Positions 32,879-43,900 of a stretch of 64,000 nt of DNA are shown in pieces. The notes below the pieces were generated by a model, which saw only the letters and a list, made by a program, of their open reading frames with translations, ran no database searches and was not told the DNA's origin. The DNA is from Bathynomus jamesi. Taxonomy: Eukaryota; Arthropoda; Malacostraca; Isopoda; Cirolanidae. Made by a program: the position numbers and the translations under genes. The stretch lies in the NCBI GenBank assembly GCA_023014485.1, contig JAJOZX010002350.1, positions 200,001 to 264,000 of the forward strand. Direction: 5' to 3'. Every line of letters begins with the position of its first letter. Positions within the stretch are counted from its first letter, which is position 1.

Positions 32879-33539
32879 AAGCAGACGATTAAACTCGTCC
32901 TTGCCGACAAAGGAAAACTAATCCTAATATTTTATATATAAAATATCAACATATTTTAAAATAAATAATTTCCTGGTAAACAGCATAAAAAGTACTACAA
33001 AATAAGGAAATAAAACAATTGGTCTCTTTTTGAAACGTTTTGGAAAAAAAATGGGACGGTGAAGGGGTTAAGAATAACAATCAAGGAGAATTACTTATCC
33101 CCTAATCTTGCAAATTCATGCAAAAAAAGTAAATTTCTTGTGACACAGAGTCAATGTCTTCCTTCTTAATATTAATGGTGATAATGTAAATGTGCAATAA
33201 ATCTTTCGTAATTAAATATATATTCAAATTCTCATACAATAATATCTGTTAATAAAATAGAAAAGATTAGCATTAGGAGTTTGTGAAGCAACAACTTCGG
33301 TGGTATCCCAAGATGCCACTCCACTACAATGTGATGCCTTATGTGTAGCATCTGCCTAATGGTACAGTACGATGCATTTGGTTAACGGACCTAACGTATC
33401 CATACTGCACATGACAGAAGCCCCTTTCCAGCACCCCCTAAAATCGATTTCAGCACCCCAGGTTAAGAAACATTGCCCTAGATGGTGGGACTCAAGACAA
33501 ACAAGGAATATGCCTTATAGGTATCAACCTCGCAGTATG

Positions 33540-33880
33540 AACTCTTAAATGCACTTGTAGATGACTTTTTGTGCTGCAGTATAAGAACAAATATCACATT
33601 TAAAAGGTTTTTCTTTTAGTTTATAGTCTTTTTGGTACTTTTTATACTGTAAGTGGGGCTTCCACCCATCAACTATGTCTGAACTTGGCCGAGCATTTGT
33701 TTAAGGAGGGTGACTCTTCATTTTAATGCACCTATTTGGATTTCTATGGCCTGGGGCTGTCCTAGTTTTTCTCCAGTATGACCTGGTAAATGCTTTTGAA
33801 GACTACTTCTGCGTTCTGCAGTGTAAGAACAAATATCACATTTAAAAGGTTTTTCTCTTTTGATTTATACTCTATTTAGT
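33540..33880 (-). pseudogene. Two zinc-finger fragments downstream of the zinc-finger gene
   Basis: Minus strand. One fragment at about 33870-33745 reads NQKR, KPFKCDICSYTAERRSSL and QKHLPGHTGEK before degenerating to a stop. The other at about 33620-33540 reads KEKPFKCDICSYTAAQK and then shifts. Both are preceded by a similar segment (ACTTACAGTAT...), as if short 3' exons had been duplicated. They could be alternative terminal exons or dead duplicates; the disturbed second finger argues for decay. Confidence 0.6.
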
Positions 33881-33949
33881 ATTTTTAATACTGTAAGTGG
33901 GGTTTCCACCCAAAGCCAAACACCAACTATATCTGAACTTGGCCTAGTG

Positions 33950-34290
33950 TTGATTTGCCACTAGGATTATGTTCTTTTATTTTCTCCAATGGTCCAGTTT
34001 ATTGTGTCATATCAACATGTTTCTTGTTGGGCTCATTGTCCAATCTAACTGCTGCAGTCCAGGGTCAATACCATGACCTGGTGGAATCCCTTGCATTCAT
34101 CCCTTTGGTGAAGTTTCTCCTCCTCTGGGACTAAGAAAAGTTGCACCATTGCTCTTCTCACTGACCCTGGTGCGTAAATGGGTTGAGGGGACCTTTTTAT
34201 CCTGGGTGACTTCCTGCCAGTGTGGGAGCTTTCCTTAGTAGACAGTACATCCCATTCTTGTTTGTGGAAAGCTCTCTCTTTTTTGGTTTA
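33950..34290 (-). mobile_element. 5' fragment of the restriction-like LINE family
   Basis: Corresponds base for base over long stretches to 28200-28590 (shared words such as GGGGACCTTTTTATCCTG and CCCTTTGGTGAAG), the 5' part of the upstream LINE copy. Truncated at about 33950. It starts immediately after the stop of the zinc-finger gene. Confidence 0.6.
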
Positions 34291-34295
34291 TACTT

Positions 34296-35624
34296 TCAAA
34301 GACTACCTCCAGTATGAACTCTTAAATGCACTTGAAGATGATGTTTGCGTGCTGCAGAGTAAGAACAAATATCACATTTAAAAGGTTTTTCTCCAGTATG
34401 AACTTTTAAATGTTGTTGAACATTACTTTTGTATGCTGTAGTGTAAGAACAAATATCACATTTAAAAGGTTTTTCTCTAGTATGAACTCTTAAATGCTTT
34501 TGAACACAACTTTTCTCTGCTGCAGTGTAAGAACAAATATCACATTTAAAAGGTTTTTCTCCAGTATGAATTCTTAAATGCTTTTGAAGCCTACTTTTCT
34601 GTACTGCAGTGTAAGAACAAATATCACATTTAAAAGGTTTTTCTCCAGTATGAACTCTTAAATGATGTTGAACACTACTTTTCTGTGCTGCAGTGTAAGA
34701 ACAAATATCACATTTAAAAGGTTTTTCTCCAGTATGAACTCTTAAATGCTGTTGAAGATAACTTCTTTTTGCTGCAGTGTAAGAACAAATATCACATTTA
34801 AAAGGTTTTTCTCCAGTATGAACTCTTAAATGCTGTTGAACACTACTTTTCTGTGCTGCAGTGTAAGAACAAATATCACATTTAAAAGGTTTTTCTCCAG
34901 TATGAACTCTTAAATGCTGTTGAAGATAACTTCTTTTTGCTGTAGTGTAAGAACAAATGTCACACTTAAAAGGTTTTTCTCCAATATGAACTCTTAAATG
35001 CTGTTGAAGATAGCTTTTGCATGCTGCAGTGTAAGGACAAATATCACATTTAAAAGGTTTTTCTCCAGTATGAATTTTTAAATGTTGTTGAAAACTACTT
35101 TTGCGTGCTGCAGTGTAAGAACAAATATCACATTTAAAAGGTTTTTCTCCAGTATGAACTCTTACATGCTTTTGAAGAGTGCCTTTCTGTGATGCAGTGT
35201 AGGAACAAAGACCACATTTAAAAGGTCTTTCTCCAGTATGAACTCTTAAATGCTGTTGAACACTACTTTTCTGTGCTGCAGTGTAAGAACAAATATCACA
35301 TTTAAAAGGTCTTTCTCCAGTATGAACTCTTAAATGATCTTGAAGAGTACTTCTCTGTGCTGCAGTGTAAGAACAAATATCACATTTAAAAGGTTTCTCT
35401 CTTTTTTGGTTTATACTCCTTTTAGAATTTAGAATTCCAGTATGAACTCTTAAATGATGTCTAAGATTTTTCTTCAACTTTGTCCAGTAAGTACAAATAT
35501 AACACTTAAATATAATCTTTTCCATGAGTTGGTCTTCATGGTTTCCATTATGTTCAAAATTAAGTAAAGACTTGGTTGTTTTAAGTTCTAATTTTGCTGT
35601 TGGGTTCTGCTTTGGTTTGGAATG
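34296..35624 (-). CDS. C2H2 zinc-finger protein, last coding exon (14 fingers)
   Basis: Minus-strand exon of 442 codons plus stop, following an acceptor ATCATTTACAG at 35625. A linker (HSKPKQNPTAKLELKTT) is followed by 14 C2H2 fingers. The first (CYICTYWTKLKKNL) is separated by a 15-residue spacer. Thirteen fingers of the form KPFKCDICSYTAA...HLRVHTGE follow with canonical TGEKPF linkers. All zinc ligands are present. Polydactyl C2H2 proteins of this kind bind DNA in the nucleus as transcription regulators. Fingers 7-8 and 9-10 are nearly the same two-finger unit, which points to a recent in-array duplication. No repressor domain such as KRAB is seen. The frame is intact, with no stop: the only intact host coding exon of size in the window. 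Confidence 0.93.
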   Translation of the reverse strand, partial: HSKPKQNPTAKLELKTTKSLLNFEHNGNHEDQLMEKIIFKCYICTYWTKLKKNLRHHLRVHTGILNSKRSINQKREKPFKCDICSYTAAQRSTLQDHLRVHTGERPFKCDICSYTAAQKSSVQQHLRVHTGERPFKCGLCSYTASQKGTLQKHVRVHTGEKPFKCDICSYTAARKSSFQQHLKIHTGEKPFKCDICPYTAACKSYLQQHLRVHIGEKPFKCDICSYTTAKRSYLQQHLRVHTGEKPFKCDICSYTAAQKSSVQQHLRVHTGEKPFKCDICSYTAAKRSYLQQHLRVHTGEKPFKCDICSYTAAQKSSVQHHLRVHTGEKPFKCDICSYTAVQKSRLQKHLRIHTGEKPFKCDICSYTAAEKSCVQKHLRVHTREKPFKCDICSYTTAYKSNVQQHLKVHTGEKPFKCDICSYSAARKHHLQVHLRVHTGGSL

Positions 35625-36525
35625 CTGTAAATGATTTATGTAAAATTAGTTTAGTTGGAACATTTGGTTTTAAGCCAATTACTCAGCTAAAACCATAATA
35701 TTTATGTTTCATATTTTTCCTGCTACAGAGAATGCAAACAAACCTATCATTGATCAAAATACAACATTTTTTAATTCTGCAGTTAACTGTGTTGTTTCTA
35801 CACCATTCATTTTTCACTTAGTTTTTATTCAATGGTTTGATTAAAATATTCTTGAATAATTTTGTGGATGATTAGTTCTACATCAGCTAATTTCTAAGAA
35901 CTTCTACACCATAAAGTGATCTTGTACTGTAAAGGATTTGCAGACAACCTATACTTTTGTTTTCTCTGCATGAGCAGATGAGTTAAGGGCTGATTTGATA
36001 AGCATTTGTATCTATGTGTGGCTCAAGTCTGCCCACACCTACCACAGCTGGGAGGTACTGATGTCCCTGAGCTTCTGTAGCTTAAGTTTGCCTTACATTT
36101 ACTATTATGGCAAAATATACTAACCCTCTTCCATACAAATTTAAAAATTCTCTATATTGATTAAAATCATTTTGGCACTGAAATTCCTAATATTATCTAA
36201 ATGCCGTGGAAGTAAAATTTAGTTTAATAATATCTGGTTCAGAGACAATGTACAGAACAGTCAGTGAATGATTTAGTTTAGTAAAGTAAGCTTCAAATGG
36301 GAAAAAGCTTTCTTACTAAAAACAATCATCAAACTTCATTTGTTCTTTAAACCTGAGTTCAAACTAATTTCAGTCAACCAAAACCATATGAATAACAATG
36401 ATGATTTGTTGGGTTGTTTAACCTCAATAGTAACACTGAAGGTCCATTATCTTACAAAGGTAAACCCATAGAAAACACCTTAATCACTTAAATCTGAGCT
36501 CAGTTGAGAGCCAAACCTATATCCT
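35625..36525 (-). other. Intron of the zinc-finger gene, no element recognised
   Basis: AT-rich intronic sequence between the last and middle coding exons. No ORF or repeat is convincing before the jockey-like LINE relic begins near 36530. Confidence 0.5.
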
Positions 36526-36960
36526 TCAGATTAACAGTCCAATGCCTCTCATTGATGCAGAGGGGACCAAGGGTGAATGCCTGTAAAATACTCTCCCCTT
36601 CCCCCACAAGAGAGCCATCTAGGACATTTTGGTACTGACATTTTGGCGCCGCCGATTGGGTGCGGAGCCAGTTTGGCGCCGCCATTAATTAGTATTAAGT
36701 ATTAAGTAGTAATACTTGGTTATTAACCTGAAATGCTGTCTGTCTTTTCAGATAAGTTGTGTTGTTGCCCTTAATAGCATAAATGTCTGAAAATATATCA
36801 AGTAAGAAAGGGAAACAGAAGTTTTCACATAATTGATATTTGTATGCGTTTGATAAATGTAGCAAGCACGACCCTTCATTACTTTTTTGGCGGTGCGAGC
36901 AAAAGAGTCAGTGTATTATAAGGTGTATATATAATATGGGTATTTTTCTGTTATCTGCCC

Positions 36961-37147
36961 CATTGACGATTGGTTAGGTTCAGTCATGATATTTTTGTTA
37001 AAACTAACAAAAATATCACAACTTTACCTAACCAATCGTCACTGCCCAGTTAGGTCAACTGTACGCCCTTGATGATTAGTTAGGTTAAGTCGTGATATTT
37101 TTGTTAGTTTTAACAAAAATATCACGACAACCTAACCAATCATCAAG
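36961..37147. repeat. Two ~80-bp hairpins at the foldback centre
   Basis: 36961-37039 and 37066-37147 are each imperfect palindromes built on GATGATTGGTTAGGTT and its complement, separated by the word CAGTTAGGTCAACTGTACGC. The same unit recurs at 61751-61835. Confidence 0.75.
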
Positions 37148-37326
37148 GGAGCAGATAACGGAAAAGTACCCATATTATATATACACCTTATAATACACTG
37201 ACTCTTTTGCTCATACTGCCAAAAAAGTAATGAAGGGTCGCACTTGCTACATTTATCAAACACATACAAATATCCATTATGTGAAAACTTCTGTTTCCCT
37301 TTCTTACTTGATATATTTTCAGACAT
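37132..37326 (-). pseudogene. FLYWCH-type N-terminal fragment, right arm
   Basis: 64-codon open frame: GKQKFSHNGYLYVFDKCSK, then SLLFWQYEQKSQCIIR. It follows the FLYWCH zinc-finger pattern (F..G..Y....K......W.C......C..R) but the WRC cysteine reads Tyr here, and the final His is lacking. The left-arm copy (36783-36975, plus strand) keeps WRCEQK but has a stop at HN*YLY. Truncated before any catalytic domain, so both are relics. Confidence 0.65.
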
Positions 37327-37646
37327 TTATGCTATTAAGGGCAACAACACAACTTATCTGAAAAGACAGACAGCACTTCAGGTTAATAACCAAGTATTAC
37401 TACTTAATACTAATTAACGGCGGCGCCAAACTGGCTCCACGGCCAAACGGCGGCACCAAAACGTCCCATTCCAACGAGAGAGTACTAAAATCAAAGTCCA
37501 GAGTTTTTGCAATGTTTGGACACATGGCACATCAAAAGTTAAAGGTCAAAGCTATGGGGAAAAATGGACTGAGGAAGGTTGCTCCAGAGTTGACCAGTTC
37601 AGTAGATGAAAGATGGAGAATATTGAATATATTTTTTATCACTCAC

Positions 37647-37775
37647 TTCACACTTCCCTGCCTCTGATTTTTTTGATGAAAGTCTTTCACTGAACCATTT
37701 GCTTTTCTCTTCCTGAGATAACCCTGATGGGTTTGGCATTATCATCTCAGTTTCTTCATGACTGGTAACATTTTT
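37647..37775 (-). CDS. C2H2 zinc-finger protein, middle coding exon
   Basis: Minus-strand exon of 43 codons, bounded by the acceptor TTAATTTTCAG and the donor GAA|GTGAGT. It encodes a hydrophilic stretch including VTSHEETEMIMPNPSG and SQEEKSKWFSERL. Both ends are phase 0, matching the flanking exons. I recognise no domain. Evidence is splice sites plus open frame plus phase; transcript data would settle it. Confidence 0.7.
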
Positions 37776-38289
37776 CTGAAAATTAATTCCACACTATTAG
37801 AACACACGTACACACACAAAGAAAAACAATTTTTTACACCATATTTTCAAGTGCTAAATCTTAAACCCTTAATTGGGTTAGGGAAAAACCTAAAATACTT
37901 TTAAACATAAAAGAAATTAAAAAGATTACATTGTGTATTTAAGTAAAATTTATAGGGGCTAAAATTTACACTACTTCAATATTTAGGGGGAGCTGTGGTC
38001 CCACTAAAGCCACACTGGACAAAAAATCTTCCTGAATGAAAAATGTTGCTGAATTGTTCATGTGTAAAATAAAATAAAGACACTATTAGTTTATATGATG
38101 ATGTAGTCTACCCTCTGAGATGTGTGGGCAATGCAGTCCCTCTTTCTCCCTCCCTCTCACTATCCCCCCTCCACTCTTTCTCTGTACCTTCCTCCTGCCT
38201 CCTTGTTATTTTCTTTCAATTTACCTTCATCTTTATTTTCCTTTTTCCTTCCCCTTCACTCATACTAATACAGTATAGCCAGTTAGTGA
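37776..38289 (-). other. Intronic sequence with polypyrimidine tract
   Basis: No gene seen. About 38138-38262 is strongly C/T-rich on the plus strand (simple-sequence tract) just before a CR1 fragment. Confidence 0.6.
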
Positions 38290-38884
38290 GCATTGATTAG
38301 GAAGTAGATTTAGGCATTAGGATTTAAAAGTTAGGAACCAGTGCCTGGAGTTTTGCGCAAAAGCTAATAGGATGTTAGGCTTCATAGCACGTAATTTTGA
38401 ATTTAAATCAAAGAATATTATATTGTCCCTGTACAAGTCCCTAGTCAAGCCTCACATAGAATATGCCAGTCAGTTTTGGTGCCCATATTTGCGTGAGGAT
38501 ATTGATAGGTTGGAAAGGGTTCAGCAATGCACCACGAAACTAATTCCATCACTACGCAACAAGTCTTACGAAGAAAGGATTAAAGAGTTAGACTTGCATT
38601 CACTAGGAGATTAAGGAGATAAGGGGAAAGCTTTTTGAATTTTTCAAGATCTTTAATAAATCAATAACGCAAATTTTGACAAGTTTTTCATTTTTTATAT
38701 CAATACTCGTAATAACAGATTTAAATTATGTGGTAGACATTTCATTAACATTGCTAAAAGCTTTTTTACATTTAAAGTAATTGATAACTGGCATAATCTT
38801 CCCGCACCCATTCTAAACTCTACCAATGTTAATATGTTTAAAAACCTCTTAGATATGCATTTTCAAAATATTGATGTTGTTTAA
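38290..38884 (+). pseudogene. CR1-like ORF2 C-terminal fragment
   Basis: Reads RMLGFIARNFEFKSKNIIL, LYKSLVKPHIEYASQFW, ERVQQCTTKLIPSLRNKSYEE, then shifts (near 38610) to TRNNRFKLCGR and NMFKNLLD, ending TAA at 38882. It is clearly homologous to 4659-5312 (GFIARNFEYKSRD, KSLVRPHLEYAIQFW). 5'-truncated LINE of the same group lying in the zinc-finger gene intron. Confidence 0.85.
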
Positions 38885-39213
38885 AATAATAAAACAATTA
38901 GCAACATGAGCTCTGGGGATGATAGTTGAGGTTTGAGTCTGTTGACGATTGATGTAGAGATAATGATGGCTGAAAATTTAATATGCATTATAAACTTCAT
39001 GATGAAAGGAATTAAAACAAGGCAACTGAGTACCTTGGTAAAATATATATTTTTTTTATGGTGCTCCCCTCCTCTCAAAGCCAAAATTGTGAAGACCTTG
39101 GTGTAACTCCAGTACAATTATTTAAGTATTTTTTCACTGATGTATAAGGTCAACCTAGAAATGAACCCATAACAAGGCTTCAAAAAAGATTGAGCTCAAA
39201 GCTTCCACTGGAC

Positions 39214-39383
39214 CAGGAGTTCCCAAACAGGGGTATGCTGCATCCTGCTTTGGAACTAACTTTCATATGGAAAAGTACTCTCAAAAGACAGTAGCAGCTA
39301 TATCATCTTTTTGAGCAATTTTGAGTAGGGTGTGGTTGGGACACTTGCAAAAGCATCAAGAGGTACACAGCCAGGAACCCCTG
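39214..39383. mobile_element. Small hAT-type MITE
   Basis: Left CAGGAGTTCCCAAACAGG and inverted right CAGGGGTTCCTGGCTG, typical hAT-like ends. The flanks CACTGGAC and CACTCAAC agree at 6 of 8 positions, compatible with a decayed 8-bp duplication. 170 bp, non-coding. Confidence 0.55.
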
Positions 39384-40493
39384 CACTCAACTAATAAATA
39401 GGTTACACTTCACTATTTTGTTTTATATTATAAAAAACAAACTGAAGAATTGGATTACAAAAGTTACTGCTTTATCAGTGACTGCCTTAACCACTCAACA
39501 GTAGCAATTTACACATTCTAGAAAGAACTTGTGAAAGAAATCAAAGAGGTCATTCTCTACATCCAGAATACTCCTTGCTTTTCTGCTGGATGTGCTTGAC
39601 AATATTAGGGTTGCACCGATTAATTGATAGGTAATCAGTAATTGGCCAATTAATCAGGAATCAGCCTTTTGACTGATTAATTGGAGCTGATTAGTCTTTC
39701 AATACTGAAGGATAATTAGCTTATGCACACCATACAGTACTACCATAGTTTATGAAACTGCTAATACAACATGTTATACCAAACAACTCTTCTCAGGCTA
39801 GTATCTACCAGTAGTGTTATTCAATGCTTTATCCAAAAAAAAATATATATGAACGAACACAAGGGCCTAAGCAAAGGTTGGAGCGAATGCCCACACATGC
39901 TCAAATTAGCCTGACAGTCCAGATTTCAAGCATTGACTAAACTAGTACAAGCCAGGCTGTAGGCCTGTGCAAGCCATCAAACCAATCCCCCACACAGTCA
40001 CATGCTCAAACTGGCCTGTGCTAACATGTTTCTGTAGGCCAACTGACAGGAACCAAAAGTGTGTTAATTTTGTCAACTTTTTTCAAATCAATTTTGGTAG
40101 TGAAAATATAGTCTTTTCATGTCAAAACTTGAAATTGGCCAACCAAAATGAAATAAAATATCCCTAACCTACATCAAGTTTACCTTAAAGTTTCAGAAAT
40201 TGACTCTTTTACTAAATAATAGGATATAAATTGATTAACTATTCATCTGTCACAGAATTAACCCACTGATTGCATATGGTGTGTTTTCAAGGTCATATAG
40301 TTGTTTAACTGTAAGTATGGATTATTGATTATTACAATTATTTATTATTATCATATTCTTCTGTCTAATTATGTTGTAATCCCATGAAATATTTTTTTTT
40401 ATTGAATTTAGAACATCAAATAACTAAACTTTGAAACATCGTAATTGATATAAAATACTTAAATGTTTTTCTTTCTTTTCAGATATTCCTAAG

Positions 40494-42810
40494 ATGCCAA
40501 AATTGAAGACAAGAGGTCAGTCATCATGCCACTTGAGCCTGTTAGTCGGTACAGGCAAGGAGCTTCCCGTATCAGAACTACCAACAGTGCGAGACATGCT
40601 GAGACTAGGGTTACTCCTTCATGAACAAAATACAAAGGATATCTCTTCTGCATCAGTGGAAAAAAGCTAATGTGTTATTCAAACCACCTGTACTCAATCA
40701 GTAAAGAACTATTGAGCTAAAATTAACAAAGCTGTGGCACAAAGCAGTTGAGACATCACTTGGTAAAGGAAAACTAGCAAAGAAAAATAAATTTCTGCAC
40801 ACACTTGATACTCTTCTTGACATTTTTAACTGCCAGTGTCCCATAGAGTTGTGTTCTGAAGCCAATTGTTCTCCCTCATGCAGAAGAGAACCTCACCCTC
40901 ACATTGATTGTCACTGTCTTCGTGAGAAGAAGATCCCTATTTTGGAGCTGGCTTTCATAAAGGCGCAGAAAACAAAGGCAGGAGGCCAAGGAAGTATGCA
41001 GATTGGTTCAGCAGATTATTCAGAAACCAAAAAACATATTGTTATTGCTAAGAAAAAAGAGAAAATCTGAGAGAGGGAAGAAAGGAAGAAAAAGAAGTGA
41101 AAAAGCCACCCAAAGAGATGAAGAGCTCTATCAAGAGGTTTCTCACTTCTTTGAAAGCTCTTCAGATGAACAGAAAGAAGCAATATCAGATGATAGCTCC
41201 AAAATGCCATCTGAACCTTCGCCGAAGAGAATGAAATACAACACTAAAGACATCTCAAACATTGCCCTTGCCAGTATTTGCCACCATACCGGGCTATGAG
41301 AGACTGCAGAGATTGCCACTGCCGCTTGGATAGATGCAGGCCTCATCAGCCGAGGATACATCCTTAGTGATAGATCATAATAAGATAAGAAGAGCACAAG
41401 AAAAAATAATGAAGGAAATATCTGATCAGCATGAAAAAGATTTGAAGGAGGAAGGTCTCTCTTGTCTTTTGTTTGATGGAAGAAGAGATGACACAAAAGT
41501 TCTCCTAGAGGTAGAGGGAATGGACAAAGTTTCCCAGTCTCATCAAAGAAGAACAGTACTCTGTGTTCCGAACCTGGTAGCCGCTATTTGTTTCACTTTG
41601 TTCCTGAAGCAGAAGTAGAAGGCAAGAAACATACAGAGGCAATTGCTGATCAAATAATATGTTGGCTTCAAGAAAGAAGACTTGACAGTTCACTGCAGGC
41701 CGTTGGTGGAGACTCAACTGCAGTGAACACTGAATGGCAGGGCGGTGTTATGACACATTTAGAGAAAAAACTTGGAAGAAGGCTTGTTTGGATTGTATGT
41801 GATTTGCACACAGGGGAACTACCTCTTTGTCGTCTCATCCAGGAACTTGATGGTCCTACAAAGAGCAACAAGTGGTCAGGCCCCCTTGGCAACATGCTAG
41901 ATGAAGCAATGGAATTAGAAATAAATACAAAATTTCCAAAGGTCGAAGTAGGCCCTCCCCTTCCAGTGTTGTCTGAAGAAGTTATCAAAGACCTCAGCAC
42001 AGATCAATCTTACGCTTATCGTATTGTTCAAGCAATCAGATCAGGAGAGAGGCCTCAAAATCTGGCTCTCTTGGAGATTGGACCCGTAAGTCACAGTCGT
42101 TGGTTAACTACAGCGATTCGTTTCTGTAGGATTTGGGTTTCCAAACATGCACTGAAGGGCAAAATGCCACAGAATTTGATGTTGATTGAATTTATTATTG
42201 GGTTTTATCTTCCTCACTGGTTCAATGTAAAACTTAATCCAATGTGGATGGAGGGGCCCAACCACATCTTGTTTCAATTACAGCTACTGAGAACCCAAAG
42301 GAAAGTAGTGGTGGACATCGTGTTACCTGTGGTGAGAAGGTCCGCTTGGTATGCTAGGCCAGAGGCAGTTTTGCAAGCAATACTCTGCAGCCAATGTACC
42401 AAAGAGTGAACTGAGGCAGTGGAAATCATTCTAAAGCTTAGAGGAACATCACTAGATGATGACCAGCTGGGAGACTGTTCTGTTCAGACAAGGAAGGTAC
42501 CTCCGATAAACGTCAATGCCACGAAATTGTCAGAATTAGTTAACTTGAGTTCAGAAGTTTTGGAGCCACCACTGACATGTATAACAAACAAAGATTTAAC
42601 ACAACTTAAAGAGGCCCCAATGTAAGTGCCAAAGTGGCCTTCTCACACTCAGAGTGTGGAGAGATGTGTGAAAATGGTCATGAAGCAGCTAGTCAAGTTT
42701 ACAGTCATGAGAGGCGAGAAGGCTACATCAAAGCGCAAGTAGCAAGCCGAATGCTGATGTCAAGGAACCACAGCAAAAAAGACATGACTGCATTGGTTAC
42801 TTTCAAATAA
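40494..42810 (+). pseudogene. Transposase-like protein of an unnamed arthropod family
   Basis: ATG at 40494 follows an acceptor-like TTTCTTTTCAG, reading MPKLKTRGQSSC and ELPTVRDMLRLGLLL. After stops and shifts, a KR-rich stretch (near 41050-41100) leads to a conserved core, best read at 41588-42409: QAVGGDSTAVNTEWQGGV, RLVWIVCDLHTGELPL, WSGPLGNMLDEA, LSTDQSYAYRI, IGPVSHSRWLTT, SAWYARPEAVLQ. The tail (42419-42810) has WPSHTQSVERCVKMV. It resembles a multi-copy family of uncharacterised proteins in aphids, spiders and other arthropods. A GDST...CDLH...E arrangement could be an RNase H-like core, but this is inference. Position inside clean TIRs and TSD argues it is the transposase. Several stops and shifts make it dead. 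Confidence 0.75.
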
Positions 42811-43900
42811 AGACTCTGAATGATATCTTATTGCCACTTTAAATGTTGATAGGATGTTTGCGCACATTTATTTTGTTACGAATTTATGGAAAAATGGAAT
42901 TTTTTTAATTAAAATTGATGTAGGTAAGTTATTTTTTATTGTTTTTGAAGCAAGGATATTATTTTGTATGCCAAATGATTACATTAAATTGCTACCAAAT
43001 CACATGATTTTCAATTTAGTCATTTCACCCCAAACATTGACACACCCTAGTGTCACAGTGTGTGTGGTCCTTTACTCTCAAGCCAACTTGAACCTCTATA
43101 CACTGCCAGATGCAAGAGATAGTAAGAAATGGTGAGACTATGCATCTGAGAATGGTTGTTCCTGCTATAAAATATATAATTTTCAAATTTCTGGTGTTTG
43201 CATTGTTGCATTAACTTTGAAACAGTACTGTCAAAATTAAAATGTAATATGACCCCGCATTGTGTAGTACTTGCCAGATAACCACCTTCTGATATAACTG
43301 TGACCTATTTCTTTCCATACTATACATTTGATAGTGAACATTGTTTTGCTTGACTTTATAAAATACTTTTATAATGAAATATTTTATTTGTGTTTAGTGT
43401 TTCTGTATCATGGACATTACTGACAAATTACACCACAAATTGGTATATAGTATGTCATGTTTTCTTTCAAGTTCACATTCAGGATGTGTTTTTGTGCTAC
43501 TTAAAAACACAAACATTTACAACCAACACATATTTATGTTTGATGAGAATTAAAAATAAAAAACAAGAAAGTGTAATTTATAATAAATACAAATTACAAT
43601 GATATTTGGACACTAAGGGTCATTCACACAAGCATCCAAGCTGACCACAAGGAAAAAGAGAAATACAAATACCGGGTGATTTCATATAATTTATAACCAG
43701 GGTGTACAGAATGAAAGGTTACAACAACCAAGCAAAGGTGATAATATACTAGATTCCTTAAGGGTAGGTTATCACTAAAACCATTTACTCCCCAAATAGG
43801 AGAGGGTAGGTAAGCAGCACAGCTAAGCTGACAACATTATGGTGATGCCTTTACAGTACCAATTAATTGGATTTAAAATTCTTAATAATTGCCTGATTAA
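42811..43900. other. 3' part of the TIR element, no coding content recognised
   Basis: AT-rich; open frames at 42854-43135 and 43390-43602 have no recognisable content. Confidence 0.45.

Larger units (their letters stand above)
30926..33067 (+). mobile_element. piggyBac-type transposon
   Basis: Ends CCCCTTAACCAGC and, inverted, CCCCTTCACCGTCCC. TTAA occurs at 30922-30925 and 33068-33071. Length 2142 bp. GACGAGT/ACTCGTC words recur near both ends (for example 30950-30957, 30984-30990, 31032-31038, 32893-32899) and may be transposase-binding sites. It lies in hAT copy 2; copy 1 shows the empty TTAA at 22501-22504. Confidence 0.93.
28637..33475 (-). mobile_element. hAT transposon, copy 2, interrupted by piggyBac
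   Basis: Ends CAGCGTTTCTTAACC (28637) and, inverted at 33475, CAATGTTTCTTAACC. CCCTAGAT occurs at 28629-28636 and 33476-33483 as an exact 8-bp duplication. Without the piggyBac and one TTAA it is 2693 bp, close to copy 1 (2723 bp). It is inverted relative to copy 1, so the two form a widely spaced inverted pair. Confidence 0.92.
36622..37467. mobile_element. MULE-type foldback with FLYWCH fragments in both arms
   Basis: Terminal GGACATTTTGG and inverted GGACGTTTTGG, followed by GC-rich GGCGCCGCC blocks near each end. The arms are roughly 340-390 bp and mirror each other throughout. Each arm carries the same start of a protein: plus strand from ATG at 36783, minus strand from 37326, reading MSENISSKKGKQKFSHN and then YLYVFDKCSK, FW, QKSQC. 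The centre holds two small hairpins. No clean target duplication was found, although GAGAG occurs just outside both ends. Mutator-like elements commonly have long arms and FLYWCH-type N-termini. Confidence 0.8.
36530..37625 (-). mobile_element. Jockey-like LINE 3' relic, split by a foldback element
   Basis: The left part (36530-36615: GATGCAGAGGGGACC...GAATGCC) and right part (37480-37620: ATCAAAGTCCAGAG...AGTAGATGAAAGAT) match consecutive parts of the LINE 3' region at 44125-44330, where AATCAAGGTCCAGGG and AGTAGATGAAAGAT occur. The split by 36622-37467 dates the foldback after this LINE. Confidence 0.6.

Noticed and set aside
34296..35524. Regular 84-bp repeats that could be mistaken for a CRISPR or satellite array
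   Set aside because: The period is the C2H2 finger length, the frame is open and all zinc ligands are present, so it is a coding repeat.
42854..43602. Open frames in the 3' part of the 4.3-kb TIR element as a second transposon gene
   Set aside because: Short, hydrophobic and without any recognisable block; no splice signals tie them to the main ORF.
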